A stretch of DNA of 64,000 nucleotides from JAAYDI01 sp052034005 (GCA_052034005.1 JBPOJB010000018.1:1-64000), one strand, 5' to 3'. Shown: positions 44,710 through 53,404, numbered from the stretch's first letter. Notes: generated by a model not told the origin, from the sequence alone. Numbers and translations: made by a program.

Positions 44710-45289
44710 GGTGAACGGTCAGGCCCGAACCAGACACGAGGGTCACAAACCGAGTACCGTAACAGAGGCTATTGTCGGCGGAAAGGGTGCCGACCCGAGG
44801 CGGTTTGCGAGCCCGTGGTCGAGCGAAAGAGCGGCCAAACCGGGGAGGGTGCGCCGGTCACGGGTGCACGATCGCATGGGAGCCTGCTTTCCGGGACCGG
44901 CAGGAAACCGGTCCTGCGGTCGCATCGCCCGTGGAGAGGGTCGTGGGGTAGCTTGCCAAAGGGGGTGTGATACAATGGGAACTGACGTGTTCCGACCCTC
45001 GATCCCTTCTGGGGTGTTTACGTGTTTGGAGGCAGGGGTCTACGCAGGGACCTCGGTCAGCGGGAATGAATTGGGCAGGCTTCGGACCGTGTTTGGCAGG
45101 CTTCGGCACTGTCACGCGATCAACTGTCGGCATCCTCGCGTCGCACACGCCGATTGTCAGGTATCTTCGAAATAGACGCGGAGACTGTGCGTATTCACAG
45201 TCAAGCGAGTTCATACTGATCATCCATCAACGAAGCCATCGGCACCACCGCGTCTTCTGCCGAGACTGCACTGATTGACGGGAACATCG
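44710..45289. other. Long structured non-coding region between uvrA and the PIN-TRAM gene
   Basis: About 580 bases without a supported gene. It holds a hairpin-forming sequence at 44896-44920 (ACCGGCAGGA and TCCTGCGGT, one bulge), an extended -10-like TGATACAAT at 44968-44976, two copies of GGCAGGCTTCGG (45074-45085, 45095-45106) exactly 21 bases apart, and a 7-bp stem GACTGTG/CACAGTC at 45183-45202. If transcription starts near 44983, the PIN-TRAM mRNA would have a leader of about 300 bases. Confidence 0.45.
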
Positions 45290-46342
45290 ATGATGGCCCT
45301 ATTCATTTTGCGTTGCGTATTCATGATCGTGGCGATCGGGTTGACCAGTGCGCTGGTTAGCACCGAGGCGTTACGCATGGGGCCCGCCTGGCTCCCCTGG
45401 GTGATTTTCTTTTCCGTGCTCTTCACGGCAGCCGCGGTGATCCTGGTCGACGTGTTCATGCCCAACAAGCGGATCGACACGATCTCGGCGGTGTACTTCG
45501 GCACGCTGGTCGGGATGCTGCTGACCTACGCATTGACGCTGGCGGTGGCCCCGCTGCTGGACCGGGTGGAGGGGCATTACCGGGACGCTGTGGAGATCGG
45601 GCTGGGGATCGTGCTGGTGTACACCTGCATCAGCCTGTTGCTGCAGACGAAGGACGATTTCCGTTTCATCATTCCGTACGTCGAGTTCACCAAGGACGTG
45701 AAGGGGCTCAAGCCCTACATCCTGGACACGAGCGTCGTGATTGACGGGCGCGTGGCCGACCTGGTGGAGACGGACATCCTCGACAACACGCTGATCATGC
45801 CCCGGTTTGTCCTGAGCGAGTTGCAGCGGATTGCGGACAGCAGTGACAAGCTGCGGCGATCCCGGGGCCGGCGCGGGTTGGACATCCTGAACCGGCTGCG
45901 CGCCGACAAGAAGATCGACTTGAAGATTTACGACCGCGACCTGGCCGAGCTGACCGGCCATCCGGTGGACATGAAGCTCGTGTTGTTGGCCAAGCATCTC
46001 GAGGGGAAGATCGTCACGGGCGATTACAATCTCAACAAGATCGCCCGGCTGCACAACGTGCCCGTGATCAATCTGAACGACGTGGCCAACGCGCTCAAGC
46101 CGGTCTACCTGCCGGGCGAAGCGTTCAGCGTGCGGATCGTCAAGCCGGGCGAGGCGGCTGGCCAAGGGGTCGGCTACCTGGACGACGGCACGATGATCGT
46201 CGTCGAGGACGGGCGCGACCACATCGGCGAAACCGTGAAGATCTCGGTCACCAGCGTGTTGCAGACCAGCGCCGGCCGGATGATCTTCGGGCGTTACGAG
46301 GAGACGGTCAACAGCGCGGCCCGGGACAAGAACACGGCGTAG
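45290..46342 (+). CDS. Membrane-anchored PIN-TRAM protein (YacL-like)
   Basis: A 350-aa protein with four N-terminal membrane segments (about 3-125), then a PIN nuclease-like domain (about 140-265: YILDTSVVIDGRVADL, MPRFVLSELQRIADS, DRDLAEL, IVTGDYNLNKIA with acidic residues in the expected places) and a C-terminal TRAM domain (about 285-345). The family is widely conserved, and in Firmicutes it is called YacL; an RNA-related role is usually assumed but not shown. Two adjacent ATGs (45290, 45293) are possible starts; a TTG at 45275 is less likely. It has a very long upstream non-coding region. Confidence 0.9.
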   Translation: MMALFILRCVFMIVAIGLTSALVSTEALRMGPAWLPWVIFFSVLFTAAAVILVDVFMPNKRIDTISAVYFGTLVGMLLTYALTLAVAPLLDRVEGHYRDAVEIGLGIVLVYTCISLLLQTKDDFRFIIPYVEFTKDVKGLKPYILDTSVVIDGRVADLVETDILDNTLIMPRFVLSELQRIADSSDKLRRSRGRRGLDILNRLRADKKIDLKIYDRDLAELTGHPVDMKLVLLAKHLEGKIVTGDYNLNKIARLHNVPVINLNDVANALKPVYLPGEAFSVRIVKPGEAAGQGVGYLDDGTMIVVEDGRDHIGETVKISVTSVLQTSAGRMIFGRYEETVNSAARDKNTA

Positions 46343-46352
46343 CCGCGGCCGG

Positions 46353-47243
46353 TCAGAGCGGGAGGCGAGCCCCCTCGCACCGCAACCGCCGCCGTGCCAT
46401 GTCGCAGTAGCCCGGGACGCAGTCGATGCCGACGAAATCCCGGCCCAGCCGGCGGGCCACAACGGCGGTCGTGCCGCTGCCCAGGAACGGGTCGAGCACG
46501 ACGCCGCGGGCCGGGCAGCCCGCCCGCACGCAGTTCTCCACGAGCTGTTCGGGATACACGGCGAAGTGCGCTTCGCGGAACTTGGACAACGGGATGGACC
46601 AGACCGTCCGCTTGTTGCGCCCCTTGGGGTGGAAGGCCTGATCCCAGCGGCCGGTGTGCAGGTTCGACGACCCGCGGTTCTTGCCGTTCTCCGGCGTCCC
46701 GTCGCGTTGAAAGAAATGCCGCCGCCCGCCCCGCATTCGACTCCGCTCGGTGAATGTGACATGCGGCTCGCGGACTGCGTCCGCGTCGTAGTAGTATTCC
46801 CTGGATTTGGTCAGGAAGAACACGTATTCGTGGTCCGTCGTTGGCCGCGTCTTGACCGGCGAGGGCATGGCATTGGGTTTGTGCCAGATGATGTCGCTGC
46901 GGAGGATCCAGCCGTCGTCGACCAGTGCCAGGGCCACGCGCCAGGGCATCCCCAGCTGCCGACCCTGGTCGTACTTGTCGCCCAGCACCAGCCACAGCGA
47001 TCCTGCATTGCGAAGCACGCGGCGGCATTCGGCGAAGATCCCGACGAGCCGTTGAACATATTCGGTGGGCGTCGGCTCGTGCCCCAGTTGGATTGCGCTC
47101 GTGTAGTCTCGCTGCCGGTAGTAGGGCGGGCTGGTGACAACCATGTCCACCGCTTGGGCCGGCAACTGCCGCAGCCGTTCCAGCGCGTCCCCGCAGAGAA
47201 CCGCGTTGCGCCAATCGTCCGCACGACGTTCCGACGCACTCAT
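46353..47243 (-). CDS. Solitary site-specific DNA methyltransferase (beta class)
   Basis: A 296-aa N4-cytosine/N6-adenine methylase-type protein. Motif IV TSPPYY comes first (37-42) and the SAM-binding motif I DPFLGSGTT is C-terminal (251-259), which is the order of beta-class enzymes. TSPPY rather than DPPY favours N4-cytosine, but both occur. There is no restriction endonuclease, specificity subunit or Vsr gene nearby, so it looks like an orphan methylase with a regulatory or housekeeping role. The recognition sequence cannot be read from the protein. The ATG at 47243 is preferred. It is convergent with the PIN-TRAM gene and 29 bases downstream of argS. Confidence 0.88.
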   Translation of the reverse strand: MSASERRADDWRNAVLCGDALERLRQLPAQAVDMVVTSPPYYRQRDYTSAIQLGHEPTPTEYVQRLVGIFAECRRVLRNAGSLWLVLGDKYDQGRQLGMPWRVALALVDDGWILRSDIIWHKPNAMPSPVKTRPTTDHEYVFFLTKSREYYYDADAVREPHVTFTERSRMRGGRRHFFQRDGTPENGKNRGSSNLHTGRWDQAFHPKGRNKRTVWSIPLSKFREAHFAVYPEQLVENCVRAGCPARGVVLDPFLGSGTTAVVARRLGRDFVGIDCVPGYCDMARRRLRCEGARLPL

Positions 47244-47272
47244 GCCGCTGCGCCCTCCCGCGTCTGGCACCG

Positions 47273-49240
47273 CTACATCTTGTCCACGACGCCGATACCC
47301 AGCAGGGCCAGCCCCTGTTGGATCGTGCGTCCCGTCAGGTCACACAACACCAGCCGGCTGCAACGCACCGCCTCCGGTTCGGCGCGCAACACGTCACATT
47401 GCTGATAGAACCGGGAAAACTTCGTGGCCAGAGAGAACAGGTACGCGGTCAGCACGTTGGGGCGATAATCCTCGAGGCTCTTGTCCAGCGCGTCGCCGAA
47501 TTGGACGAGCTCGAGCGCCAGGTCCCGCTCCGCACCCTCGGTGAGCAGGATCGGGTGGTCGGCCGCGCGCAACGCCTCCAGCTGGATGTTCCCCCGCTGG
47601 AAAATGCTCTGCGTCCGGGCGTACGAGTACTGCATGTACGTGGCCGTGTTCCCTTCCAGGGCGACCATCTTGTCGTAGCTGAACACGTAGTCGCTCGTCC
47701 GGTTGTGGGCCAGGTCCGCGTACTTCAGCGCCGCGTGGCCGACGGTCCGTGCGATCGCCTGCCGCTGCGACTCGCTCAGCTCCGGGCCGCCCGGCTTGGC
47801 GTCGTCGTTCTCGGCGACCACCGCATACGCCCGGCGGATCGCTTCGTCCAGCAGCCCTTCCAGGCCGACCACATCCCCGGCCCGCGTCCGGTAGGGACGC
47901 CCATCCTCGCCCAGGACGGTGCCGAAACTGATGTGCTTCAACGCGACCTGGTCATAGCCCCACAGGCGCGCGGTCGCGAACAGCTTCCCGAAATGCTCGC
48001 TCTGCCGATGGTCCACCACGTAGAGGATCTCGTCCGGATGCCAGGTCTCCATGCGATATCGGATCGTCGCCAGATCGGTCGTGGCGTACAAGAAGGCCCC
48101 GTCCTGCTTGCGGATGATCATCGGCGTCTCGTACTCGGGCAGGAACACGCACTGGGCCCCATCACTGGTCCGCGCCAGACCGCACGCCGCCAGGTCCTGG
48201 ACCACACGCTCCAGCATATTGTGATAGAAGCTCTCGCCTAACTCGTGATCAAAGCGAATGCCGAGCCGGTCGTAGATCGCGCGCATGTCATCCTTGCACA
48301 ACGGCAGGAACTGACGCCATAGCCGCAGGTTCTCAGGATCGCCCGCGTGCAGCCGGGCGGTTTCCTCGAGCACCGCCCGATCGATGTCCGGATGACGGTC
48401 CGCCAGCGCCGCGAGTTCCGGCGTGCCCTCGACCAGGTCGATCTTCGCACGCAGCTCCTCACACCTGGCCGCCGCCTCGCCAACCTGCTGCTGGACGTCG
48501 CGCACCATCTTGCCCAGACGCTTGTCCTGCGGATGGCGCTGCTGGTCAGCCCGCTGCGCCGCAAGCTGTTCCTGCCGCGCGCGCAACTGCTGCTGCCGCT
48601 CCGGCAGCTCGCTGACCGCCGCGTGATAATCGATCAGCTGCTGGACCAGCTTGTACAAGCGCCCAAGCTCGCGGACCGGGTGTGCACGATAGCCCGCCTC
48701 GTCCAGGAAGTGCTTGTAGCCGTAAATGATCATCCCGAACTGCGTGCCCCAGTCGCCCAAGTGATTGTCGCTGATCACCCGGTGCCCCATGAACCGCAGC
48801 GTCCGGTCAATCGCGTCGCCGATGACCGTCGAACGAATATGCCCGACATGCATGGCCTTGGCCACGTTGGGCGATGAGTAGTCCACGACGATCGTGCGCG
48901 GGGTCGTCGTCAGGGAGATGCCGAGCCGCGGATCCTGAACCGCCTGCCGCAACTGGCCCGCCAGGAACTGGTCCCGCAACCGCAGGTTGATGAAGCCGGG
49001 ACCCGCTACGTCCGGCGGCTCACACAGATCATCCACGCGCAACTCGGAGATGATCCGCTGCGCCACCTCGCGCGGCGGCTGGTTCAATCGCTTGCCTAAC
49101 GGCATCGCCAGGTTCGCCTGATAGTCACCGAACCGCGGGTCCTGGGCCGGCCGGATCAGGTCCAGCAGTTCGTCGGCCGAATCGGCCAGGGGCCGCAGAA
49201 CAGGACGGAACCGGTCTCGAAGTGTCGCGAGGATATTCAT
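47273..49240 (-). CDS. argS: Arginyl-tRNA synthetase
   Basis: A 655-aa class I synthetase that charges tRNA-Arg. The N-terminal additional domain (FGDYQANLAMPLGKRLNQ), the HIGH-type motif HVGH (131-134), DNHLGDWGTQFGM, the EYETPMIIRKQDGAFLYATTDLA region and the C-terminal anticodon-binding domain (SYARTQSIFQRG) are clear. The usual length is 550-590 aa. The excess is a Gln- and Arg-rich coiled-coil insertion at about residues 205-285 in the catalytic domain. The ATG at 49240 matches the family start. It is followed by the methyltransferase gene after 29 bases. Confidence 0.96.
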   Translation of the reverse strand: MNILATLRDRFRPVLRPLADSADELLDLIRPAQDPRFGDYQANLAMPLGKRLNQPPREVAQRIISELRVDDLCEPPDVAGPGFINLRLRDQFLAGQLRQAVQDPRLGISLTTTPRTIVVDYSSPNVAKAMHVGHIRSTVIGDAIDRTLRFMGHRVISDNHLGDWGTQFGMIIYGYKHFLDEAGYRAHPVRELGRLYKLVQQLIDYHAAVSELPERQQQLRARQEQLAAQRADQQRHPQDKRLGKMVRDVQQQVGEAAARCEELRAKIDLVEGTPELAALADRHPDIDRAVLEETARLHAGDPENLRLWRQFLPLCKDDMRAIYDRLGIRFDHELGESFYHNMLERVVQDLAACGLARTSDGAQCVFLPEYETPMIIRKQDGAFLYATTDLATIRYRMETWHPDEILYVVDHRQSEHFGKLFATARLWGYDQVALKHISFGTVLGEDGRPYRTRAGDVVGLEGLLDEAIRRAYAVVAENDDAKPGGPELSESQRQAIARTVGHAALKYADLAHNRTSDYVFSYDKMVALEGNTATYMQYSYARTQSIFQRGNIQLEALRAADHPILLTEGAERDLALELVQFGDALDKSLEDYRPNVLTAYLFSLATKFSRFYQQCDVLRAEPEAVRCSRLVLCDLTGRTIQQGLALLGIGVVDKM

Positions 49241-49290
49241 CGTCGTGTACGGGTGCCCGAACAAGTCGTCGCCTGGCTGTGCCGTTGACC

Positions 49291-49310
49291 GGCTGGAAGC
49301 CTGTCCCACG
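49291..49310 (+). repeat. Dispersed 20-bp motif, copy 2
   Basis: GGCTGGAAGCCTGTCCCACG lies in the argS-rsfS intergenic region and matches 18 of 20 bases of the copy at 35082-35101. Confidence 0.55.
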
Positions 49311-49405
49311 TCAGCGACCCAGTGTAGCAGCGCGGACGCGGGACGCGGAGGTGGCCGACGCGGCTCGCCGGGCGCGCAAGTGCTCAACGACAGGAACCCG
49401 CCCGG

Positions 49406-49801
49406 TCAGAAATCCACGCGCGGCGAGTCGGCCCAGAGTTCCTCGAGCCGATAGTAGTCCCGCGTCTCTGGGTCGAACAGATGGATGACCACGCTGCCAT
49501 AATCCAGCACAATCCACCGGGACTCGGCATAACCCTCGATCCCCAACCGCCGGTCGCGCAACTCGCCCTCGAGCTTCAGATCAATCTCCTCACTCATGGC
49601 GTGCAGTTGCCGGCGACTCGTGCCCGTGGCGATCACGAAGTAATCGAAATGCGGCGTTTGCGATCGCGTGTCCAGGATGAACACGTCTTGGCCTCGATGA
49701 TCGACCGCCGTGCGGGCGGCAGCCCGCGCCAACTCCAGGCTCCGCTGCGACGCGACGTCGTCAACGGCTGTGTCTTTCTTCGCTGCGGTCGAAATGGCCA
49801 C
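49406..49801 (-). CDS. rsfS: Ribosomal silencing factor RsfS
   Basis: A protein of about 131 aa of the RsfS/Iojap family, which binds ribosomal protein uL14 and blocks subunit joining when nutrients are short. Family features include ILDTRSQTPHFDYFVIATGTSRRQ, EGYAESRWIVLDYGSVVIHLFDPETRDYYRLEELW. The start is unusual: AAGGAGGT is directly followed by GTG GTG GCC ATT, giving a GTG start at 49801 (spacing only four bases) or possibly ATT at 49795; an ATG at 49846 has no Shine-Dalgarno sequence but is in frame. It is divergent from bcp. Confidence 0.9.
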   Translation of the reverse strand: MAISTAAKKDTAVDDVASQRSLELARAAARTAVDHRGQDVFILDTRSQTPHFDYFVIATGTSRRQLHAMSEEIDLKLEGELRDRRLGIEGYAESRWIVLDYGSVVIHLFDPETRDYYRLEELWADSPRVDF

Positions 49802-50009
49802 CACACCTCCTTCAGGGATCGAAAGCACGTTCTCTACGCCTTCCATTCTAAACAGCCGACCCGGCCGTTGGAAACCCATTTCCCAGCCCACCGCGACCGC
49901 CGTCGGCAGCCGGTCGTCGCCGCCCCGATGACCATTGCCGAATCAAAACCCGGCGCTATCGTAACAGAGGCTCGTGTTGCGCCCGAGGTTCACCGCCGGG
50001 AGACAGGAC

Positions 50010-50480
50010 ATGGCAGACTGGGTTGACGTAGGCAAGACGGCGCCCGCATTCACGCTGGTGGCCGACGATGGTCGGAAAGTGCGGCTGTCCGCGTTCAGAG
50101 GGCGACCCGTGGTACTGTACTTCTACCCGAAAGACAACACCCCAGGCTGCACGGCGCAAGCGTGTGCCTTCCGCGATCGGAAACAGGAAATCGCCGACAC
50201 CGGCGCTCAGATCCTGGGCGTCAGCCCCGACCCGGTCGCCAGCCATATCCGATTCCGCGACCGATATCAACTCAACTTCCCGCTCCTGGCGGACCCCGAT
50301 CACGCGGTCGCCGAGAAATACGGGGCCTGGCGCGAGAAACACGCTTACGGGAAGAAGGCCATGGGCATTCAGCGTTCGACGTTCCTGATCGACGCCAATG
50401 GCAAAGTAGCCAGAGTCTGGCAGCGTGTCCGTGTCGATGGGCACGATCAAGAAGTGCTCGATGCTCTGCGCGCGCTCTAG
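50010..50480 (+). CDS. bcp: Peroxiredoxin Q (bacterioferritin comigratory protein)
   Basis: A 156-aa thiol peroxidase that reduces hydrogen peroxide and organic hydroperoxides. The peroxidatic Cys47 in TPGCTAQAC and a resolving Cys52 five residues later match the one-helix BCP type; FYPKDNTPG and QRSTFLIDANGKV are typical. Length is standard. The ATG at 50010 follows GGGAGACAGGAC. It is transcribed divergently from rsfS and has no partner reductase nearby. Confidence 0.95.
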   Translation: MADWVDVGKTAPAFTLVADDGRKVRLSAFRGRPVVLYFYPKDNTPGCTAQACAFRDRKQEIADTGAQILGVSPDPVASHIRFRDRYQLNFPLLADPDHAVAEKYGAWREKHAYGKKAMGIQRSTFLIDANGKVARVWQRVRVDGHDQEVLDALRAL

Positions 50481-51030
50481 CCACTGGCCACACGGGGCGC
50501 ATGCCCTCCCATCGCAGCCGCCAGCCACAGGATGGGCCCGGATGGCAAAATACCGTCCAGCTGACGCCAGCTCGAGGTCTGACCACCTCTGGTAACCTGT
50601 TGCCAAGACCGCGTTGTGCCGCACGCAGGGAATCGTAACCAGTTGTAGAATAGCCAGTTATGCATCGCCCGGCGGGTCGCTGGAGGGGCCTCGCAACCGC
50701 CTGGGCCGAGCGCCGCAACAAAACCGTCGCACGTTCGCCGCGATTCGCCCCACTTACCCCCCCGCGGGTGCACAGCCGCCCGGGAGTACCCGCCGGTTCA
50801 CCCGGTCAGTCAAGGTCACGACCGGCAAAACCGTTACGACTTGGCGCAAGTTCTCGGCTACCCTAGTTTTTCCACTATTCCCAGGCTCTCATTTTCTCGG
50901 AAAACTGCTTGGTTTTTCCAGCACAGGCGATTATGCTGAGCCTTAGATCCAAGTGTTGGCAGCTTGCTAGGCGTAAGGGGCGTGCGCTGCCCGTTCCTCT
51001 GCAACACGAGAAGAGGGGAGGAGTTGATCC
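50481..51030. other. Intergenic region before the glycine-rich gene
   Basis: About 550 bases with no gene that I can support. The last 120 bases are locally AT-rich, and contain the promoter-like pair described separately. The earlier part has short repeated words (CCAGTT twice near 50640) but no clear structure. Confidence 0.45.
50909..50937 (+). promoter_or_regulatory. Candidate promoter of the glycine-rich secreted protein
   Basis: TTGGTT (50909-50914) and TATGCT (50932-50937) are separated by 17 bases, about 90 bases before the ATG at 51031. The match is moderate, but the region is AT-rich against a GC-rich background. Confidence 0.4.
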
Positions 51031-51912
51031 ATGGTTTCGAAATCCGCATTTCGCCCCGCGTTGATGGCGGTATGGGCCGTTTTGATCGCATGGACGGCTG
51101 CGCCTGGTTTCACTGCCGACAAGGTTGATGCCAAAGCGGCCGATGCCAAACTGAAGACCGTTGAGTTGTTCGCTGCAATGGAGGCGGGCGACGTCCATGT
51201 GAAGCTGATCCCGAGGGACTCGAGACAGTCGAACGTCTTGATCGAGAACAAGCTCGATGTGCCGCTGCGCGTTAAGCTGCCCGACGCGTTTGCGGGGGTT
51301 CCCGTGTTGGCGCAGATGGCCGGCGGTATCGGCATGGGCGGTTTGGGCGGCGGCATGGGCGGTTTGGGCGGCGGCATGGGAGGCATGGGAGGCTTCGGCG
51401 GCGGAATGGGAGGCGGCCAGGGCTTTGGCGGCGGCATGGGCGGCTTCGGCGGCGGAATGGGCGGCATGGGAGGCTTTGGCGGCGGAATGATGGGAGGCAT
51501 GGGAGGCATGGGTGGTTTCTTTAACTTGAAACCTGGGCAGGTTGGGAAGCTTCGCCTGCCGACCGTGTGCCTTGAGCACGGCAAGCCGGAGCCCAATCCA
51601 CGCATGGCCTATCAGCTGGTTCCCATCGAGAAGCTGACGACCAAGCCGGAGGTGATCGAGGTGTGCAAGATGTTGGGTACCGGCAAGCTGCCCCAATCCG
51701 CCGCGCAGGCGGCCGCGTGGCACTTCACGGACAACCTGACCTGGGACCAGTTGCGGATGAAGGTCGGCGTGGATCACCTGATAGGTCCGGACGAACCCTA
51801 TTTCTCACTGGCGGACCTGCAGTTGGGCATGCGGATTGCCTCAGAGGCCATGCAGCGGGCACGGACTAATCCGGCGTACCAAGAGAAGTCGGATTCGCTC
51901 AGCGGCCAGTAG
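51031..51912 (+). CDS. Secreted glycine/methionine-rich planctomycete protein
   Basis: A 293-aa exported protein. A signal peptide (ALMAVWAVLIAWTAAPGFTA) is followed by a beta-type domain (about 40-90: LFAAMEAGDVHVKLIPRDS, VLIENKLDVPLRVKLPDAFAGVPVLAQ). A low-complexity tract of Gly and Met (GGMGG, GGFGGGM units, about 97-162) links to a C-terminal domain (VCLEHGKPEPNP, QAAAWHFTDNLTWDQL, about 178-275). I recall this layout as a recurrent planctomycete family, with unknown function. The ATG has GGGAGGAG upstream, an excellent site. The C-terminal VCLEHGK cysteine is conserved as far as I remember and may be reactive. Confidence 0.75.
   Translation: MVSKSAFRPALMAVWAVLIAWTAAPGFTADKVDAKAADAKLKTVELFAAMEAGDVHVKLIPRDSRQSNVLIENKLDVPLRVKLPDAFAGVPVLAQMAGGIGMGGLGGGMGGLGGGMGGMGGFGGGMGGGQGFGGGMGGFGGGMGGMGGFGGGMMGGMGGMGGFFNLKPGQVGKLRLPTVCLEHGKPEPNPRMAYQLVPIEKLTTKPEVIEVCKMLGTGKLPQSAAQAAAWHFTDNLTWDQLRMKVGVDHLIGPDEPYFSLADLQLGMRIASEAMQRARTNPAYQEKSDSLSGQ
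51321..51517 (+). repeat. Glycine/methionine-coding low-complexity tract
   Basis: Imperfect tandem units such as GGCGGCATGGGCGG and GGCATGGGAGGC encode about 65 residues made almost only of Gly, Met, Phe and Leu. It is likely to vary in length between strains. Confidence 0.85.
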
Positions 51913-51960
51913 GCTGCAGCGGAACCATAGGGTGTGCACATCGGGCATCCCGCGCTGGGG

Positions 51961-53283
51961 TCAGGGCATCTTGCCGAGTGTCTGGGCGAGCCCGTCGTCC
52001 AGTGCAGCGAGCCAGACCTGTTTGTCGCGCGCGAGTTGCTCGTACAGTTGTTCCAGTTCACGTTCGCGCTGATCCAATACGCCGACCTGCGTCTCCAACT
52101 CCTGCTGGCGTTCCTGCGCCCACCGCTGCATGGTCTCGTGGCGGGCGGCCAGCGACGCCTGCTGCTGGGTGAGCGAGGTGGCCAGCGTCTGGAGTTCGAG
52201 TTGCTGCTGCTGTCGTGTGGATTCCAGGGCGGCCAATTCGGCGGCGACAAACCCACGGACGCGTTGGTGAATCGTTGCCAGGTCGCTCGGCGCGACGCAG
52301 GCGGACAAGCTGTGTCGGGCCCATTCGACGGCCAGTTGCACTTCCAGCAGCTCGCGGCGGGCGTGCTGCAGCTCCGTCTGTAGTCGACTCAGGGCCTGTT
52401 GGCGCTGATCGAGTTGTTCGCGGCGTTGCCGCAAGATCTGTTGCTGCATCTGGAGCGTCTGTCCGCGGAACCGCCAGTGGCGGGCAATGGCCAGCCGCTG
52501 CTGCAGGATCCGTTGTTGTTGGCGCTCTTTGTCCAATTCCCAGGCGTGGCGATCATCATCCAGGCGCGCCTGGCGCTCCTGGAGCATCGTGTGCAGCCGC
52601 TGGAGTTCCGCATGCCGAGTGCGGTGCTGCTCGAGTTGCTCGGTGAGCTGGCGGTGCTCCTCGAGCCGCTGTCGCAACTGCCCCTGGAGCGTCGCGGTGG
52701 CCGCGCACTGGGCTTGCAGGTCTTGCGCTTGCTGCTCCCAGGCCTGCTGCTGGGCCCGTTGCTCTTCCTGCCAATGGGCCTGGCGCTGCTGGAGGGCTTC
52801 CTCCTGTTGCTCGAGGAGGCGTTGACGGCGGCCAAGCTCCGCTTCCCGGTCGGCCAACTCCACCTGCTGTTCCTGCCACACGAGGCGCGCCGAACGCATC
52901 TGGTCGTCGTGCGCGGCACTGCGCGCGTTGAGCGTCGCTTCCCTGTGCATCAATTCCCGCTCGCGCGCGTGCAGGTGCTGTGCAAGCTCAGCGGCCTGCT
53001 GCTGCAATTGCGACGACCCATGTGCAGCGTCCCTGCCGGCGATCGCGAGCAGCACATCCAGTGGCGGCTCGGCCGGGCGGGGCTCGTTGCCGCCCAAGCG
53101 GGAATGCGCCGAATGGAACCGGGACACGGAACCGTCCTCGGGCGGGTCCGCGACCTGCTCCGCAGGCCGATCCGCGCTGGCCGGATGCTCCCACAAGCGA
53201 TCGTCCGTCACCTGGTTCCTCTCCTTGAGCGGACAGCTCGGCGGATGCCGTGCGCTGCGAAAAGACGTGCCGGGTTGGGTCAT
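51961..53283 (-). CDS. Gln-rich coiled-coil protein
   Basis: A 440-aa protein that is almost wholly predicted coiled coil from about residue 85 to the end, with very high Gln, Glu, Arg and Leu (LEQQEEALQQRQAHWQEEQR; LQMQQQILRQRREQLDQRQQ). The first 80 residues are polar and disordered. No signal peptide, membrane segment or catalytic motif is seen, so it may be a cytoplasmic filament or scaffold. Coiled coils give poor homology signals, and I cannot assign a family. The ATG at 53283 has AGGCGG upstream. It is divergent from groES. Confidence 0.75.
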   Translation of the reverse strand: MTQPGTSFRSARHPPSCPLKERNQVTDDRLWEHPASADRPAEQVADPPEDGSVSRFHSAHSRLGGNEPRPAEPPLDVLLAIAGRDAAHGSSQLQQQAAELAQHLHARERELMHREATLNARSAAHDDQMRSARLVWQEQQVELADREAELGRRQRLLEQQEEALQQRQAHWQEEQRAQQQAWEQQAQDLQAQCAATATLQGQLRQRLEEHRQLTEQLEQHRTRHAELQRLHTMLQERQARLDDDRHAWELDKERQQQRILQQRLAIARHWRFRGQTLQMQQQILRQRREQLDQRQQALSRLQTELQHARRELLEVQLAVEWARHSLSACVAPSDLATIHQRVRGFVAAELAALESTRQQQQLELQTLATSLTQQQASLAARHETMQRWAQERQQELETQVGVLDQRERELEQLYEQLARDKQVWLAALDDGLAQTLGKMP

Positions 53284-53404
53284 CGATCCGCCTGTCGAGG
53301 GAGGCGCGACGGCAGATCCGGCCGGATTTCTCCAACATCTTTCATCGGCTGGTGGGAACTGGGATGTTGAACCGCGTCACGACCGGGTGATCCGCACACA
53401 GGGG

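Noticed and set aside
44708..45175. A plus-strand protein gene in the region upstream of the PIN-TRAM gene
   Set aside because: The open frames here have no Shine-Dalgarno sequence, no family pattern and cut through repeats and hairpins; a non-coding leader explains the region better.
51321..51517. CRISPR-like or satellite array
   Set aside because: The repetition is codon-level low complexity inside a well-supported secreted protein, without constant repeats and unique spacers.
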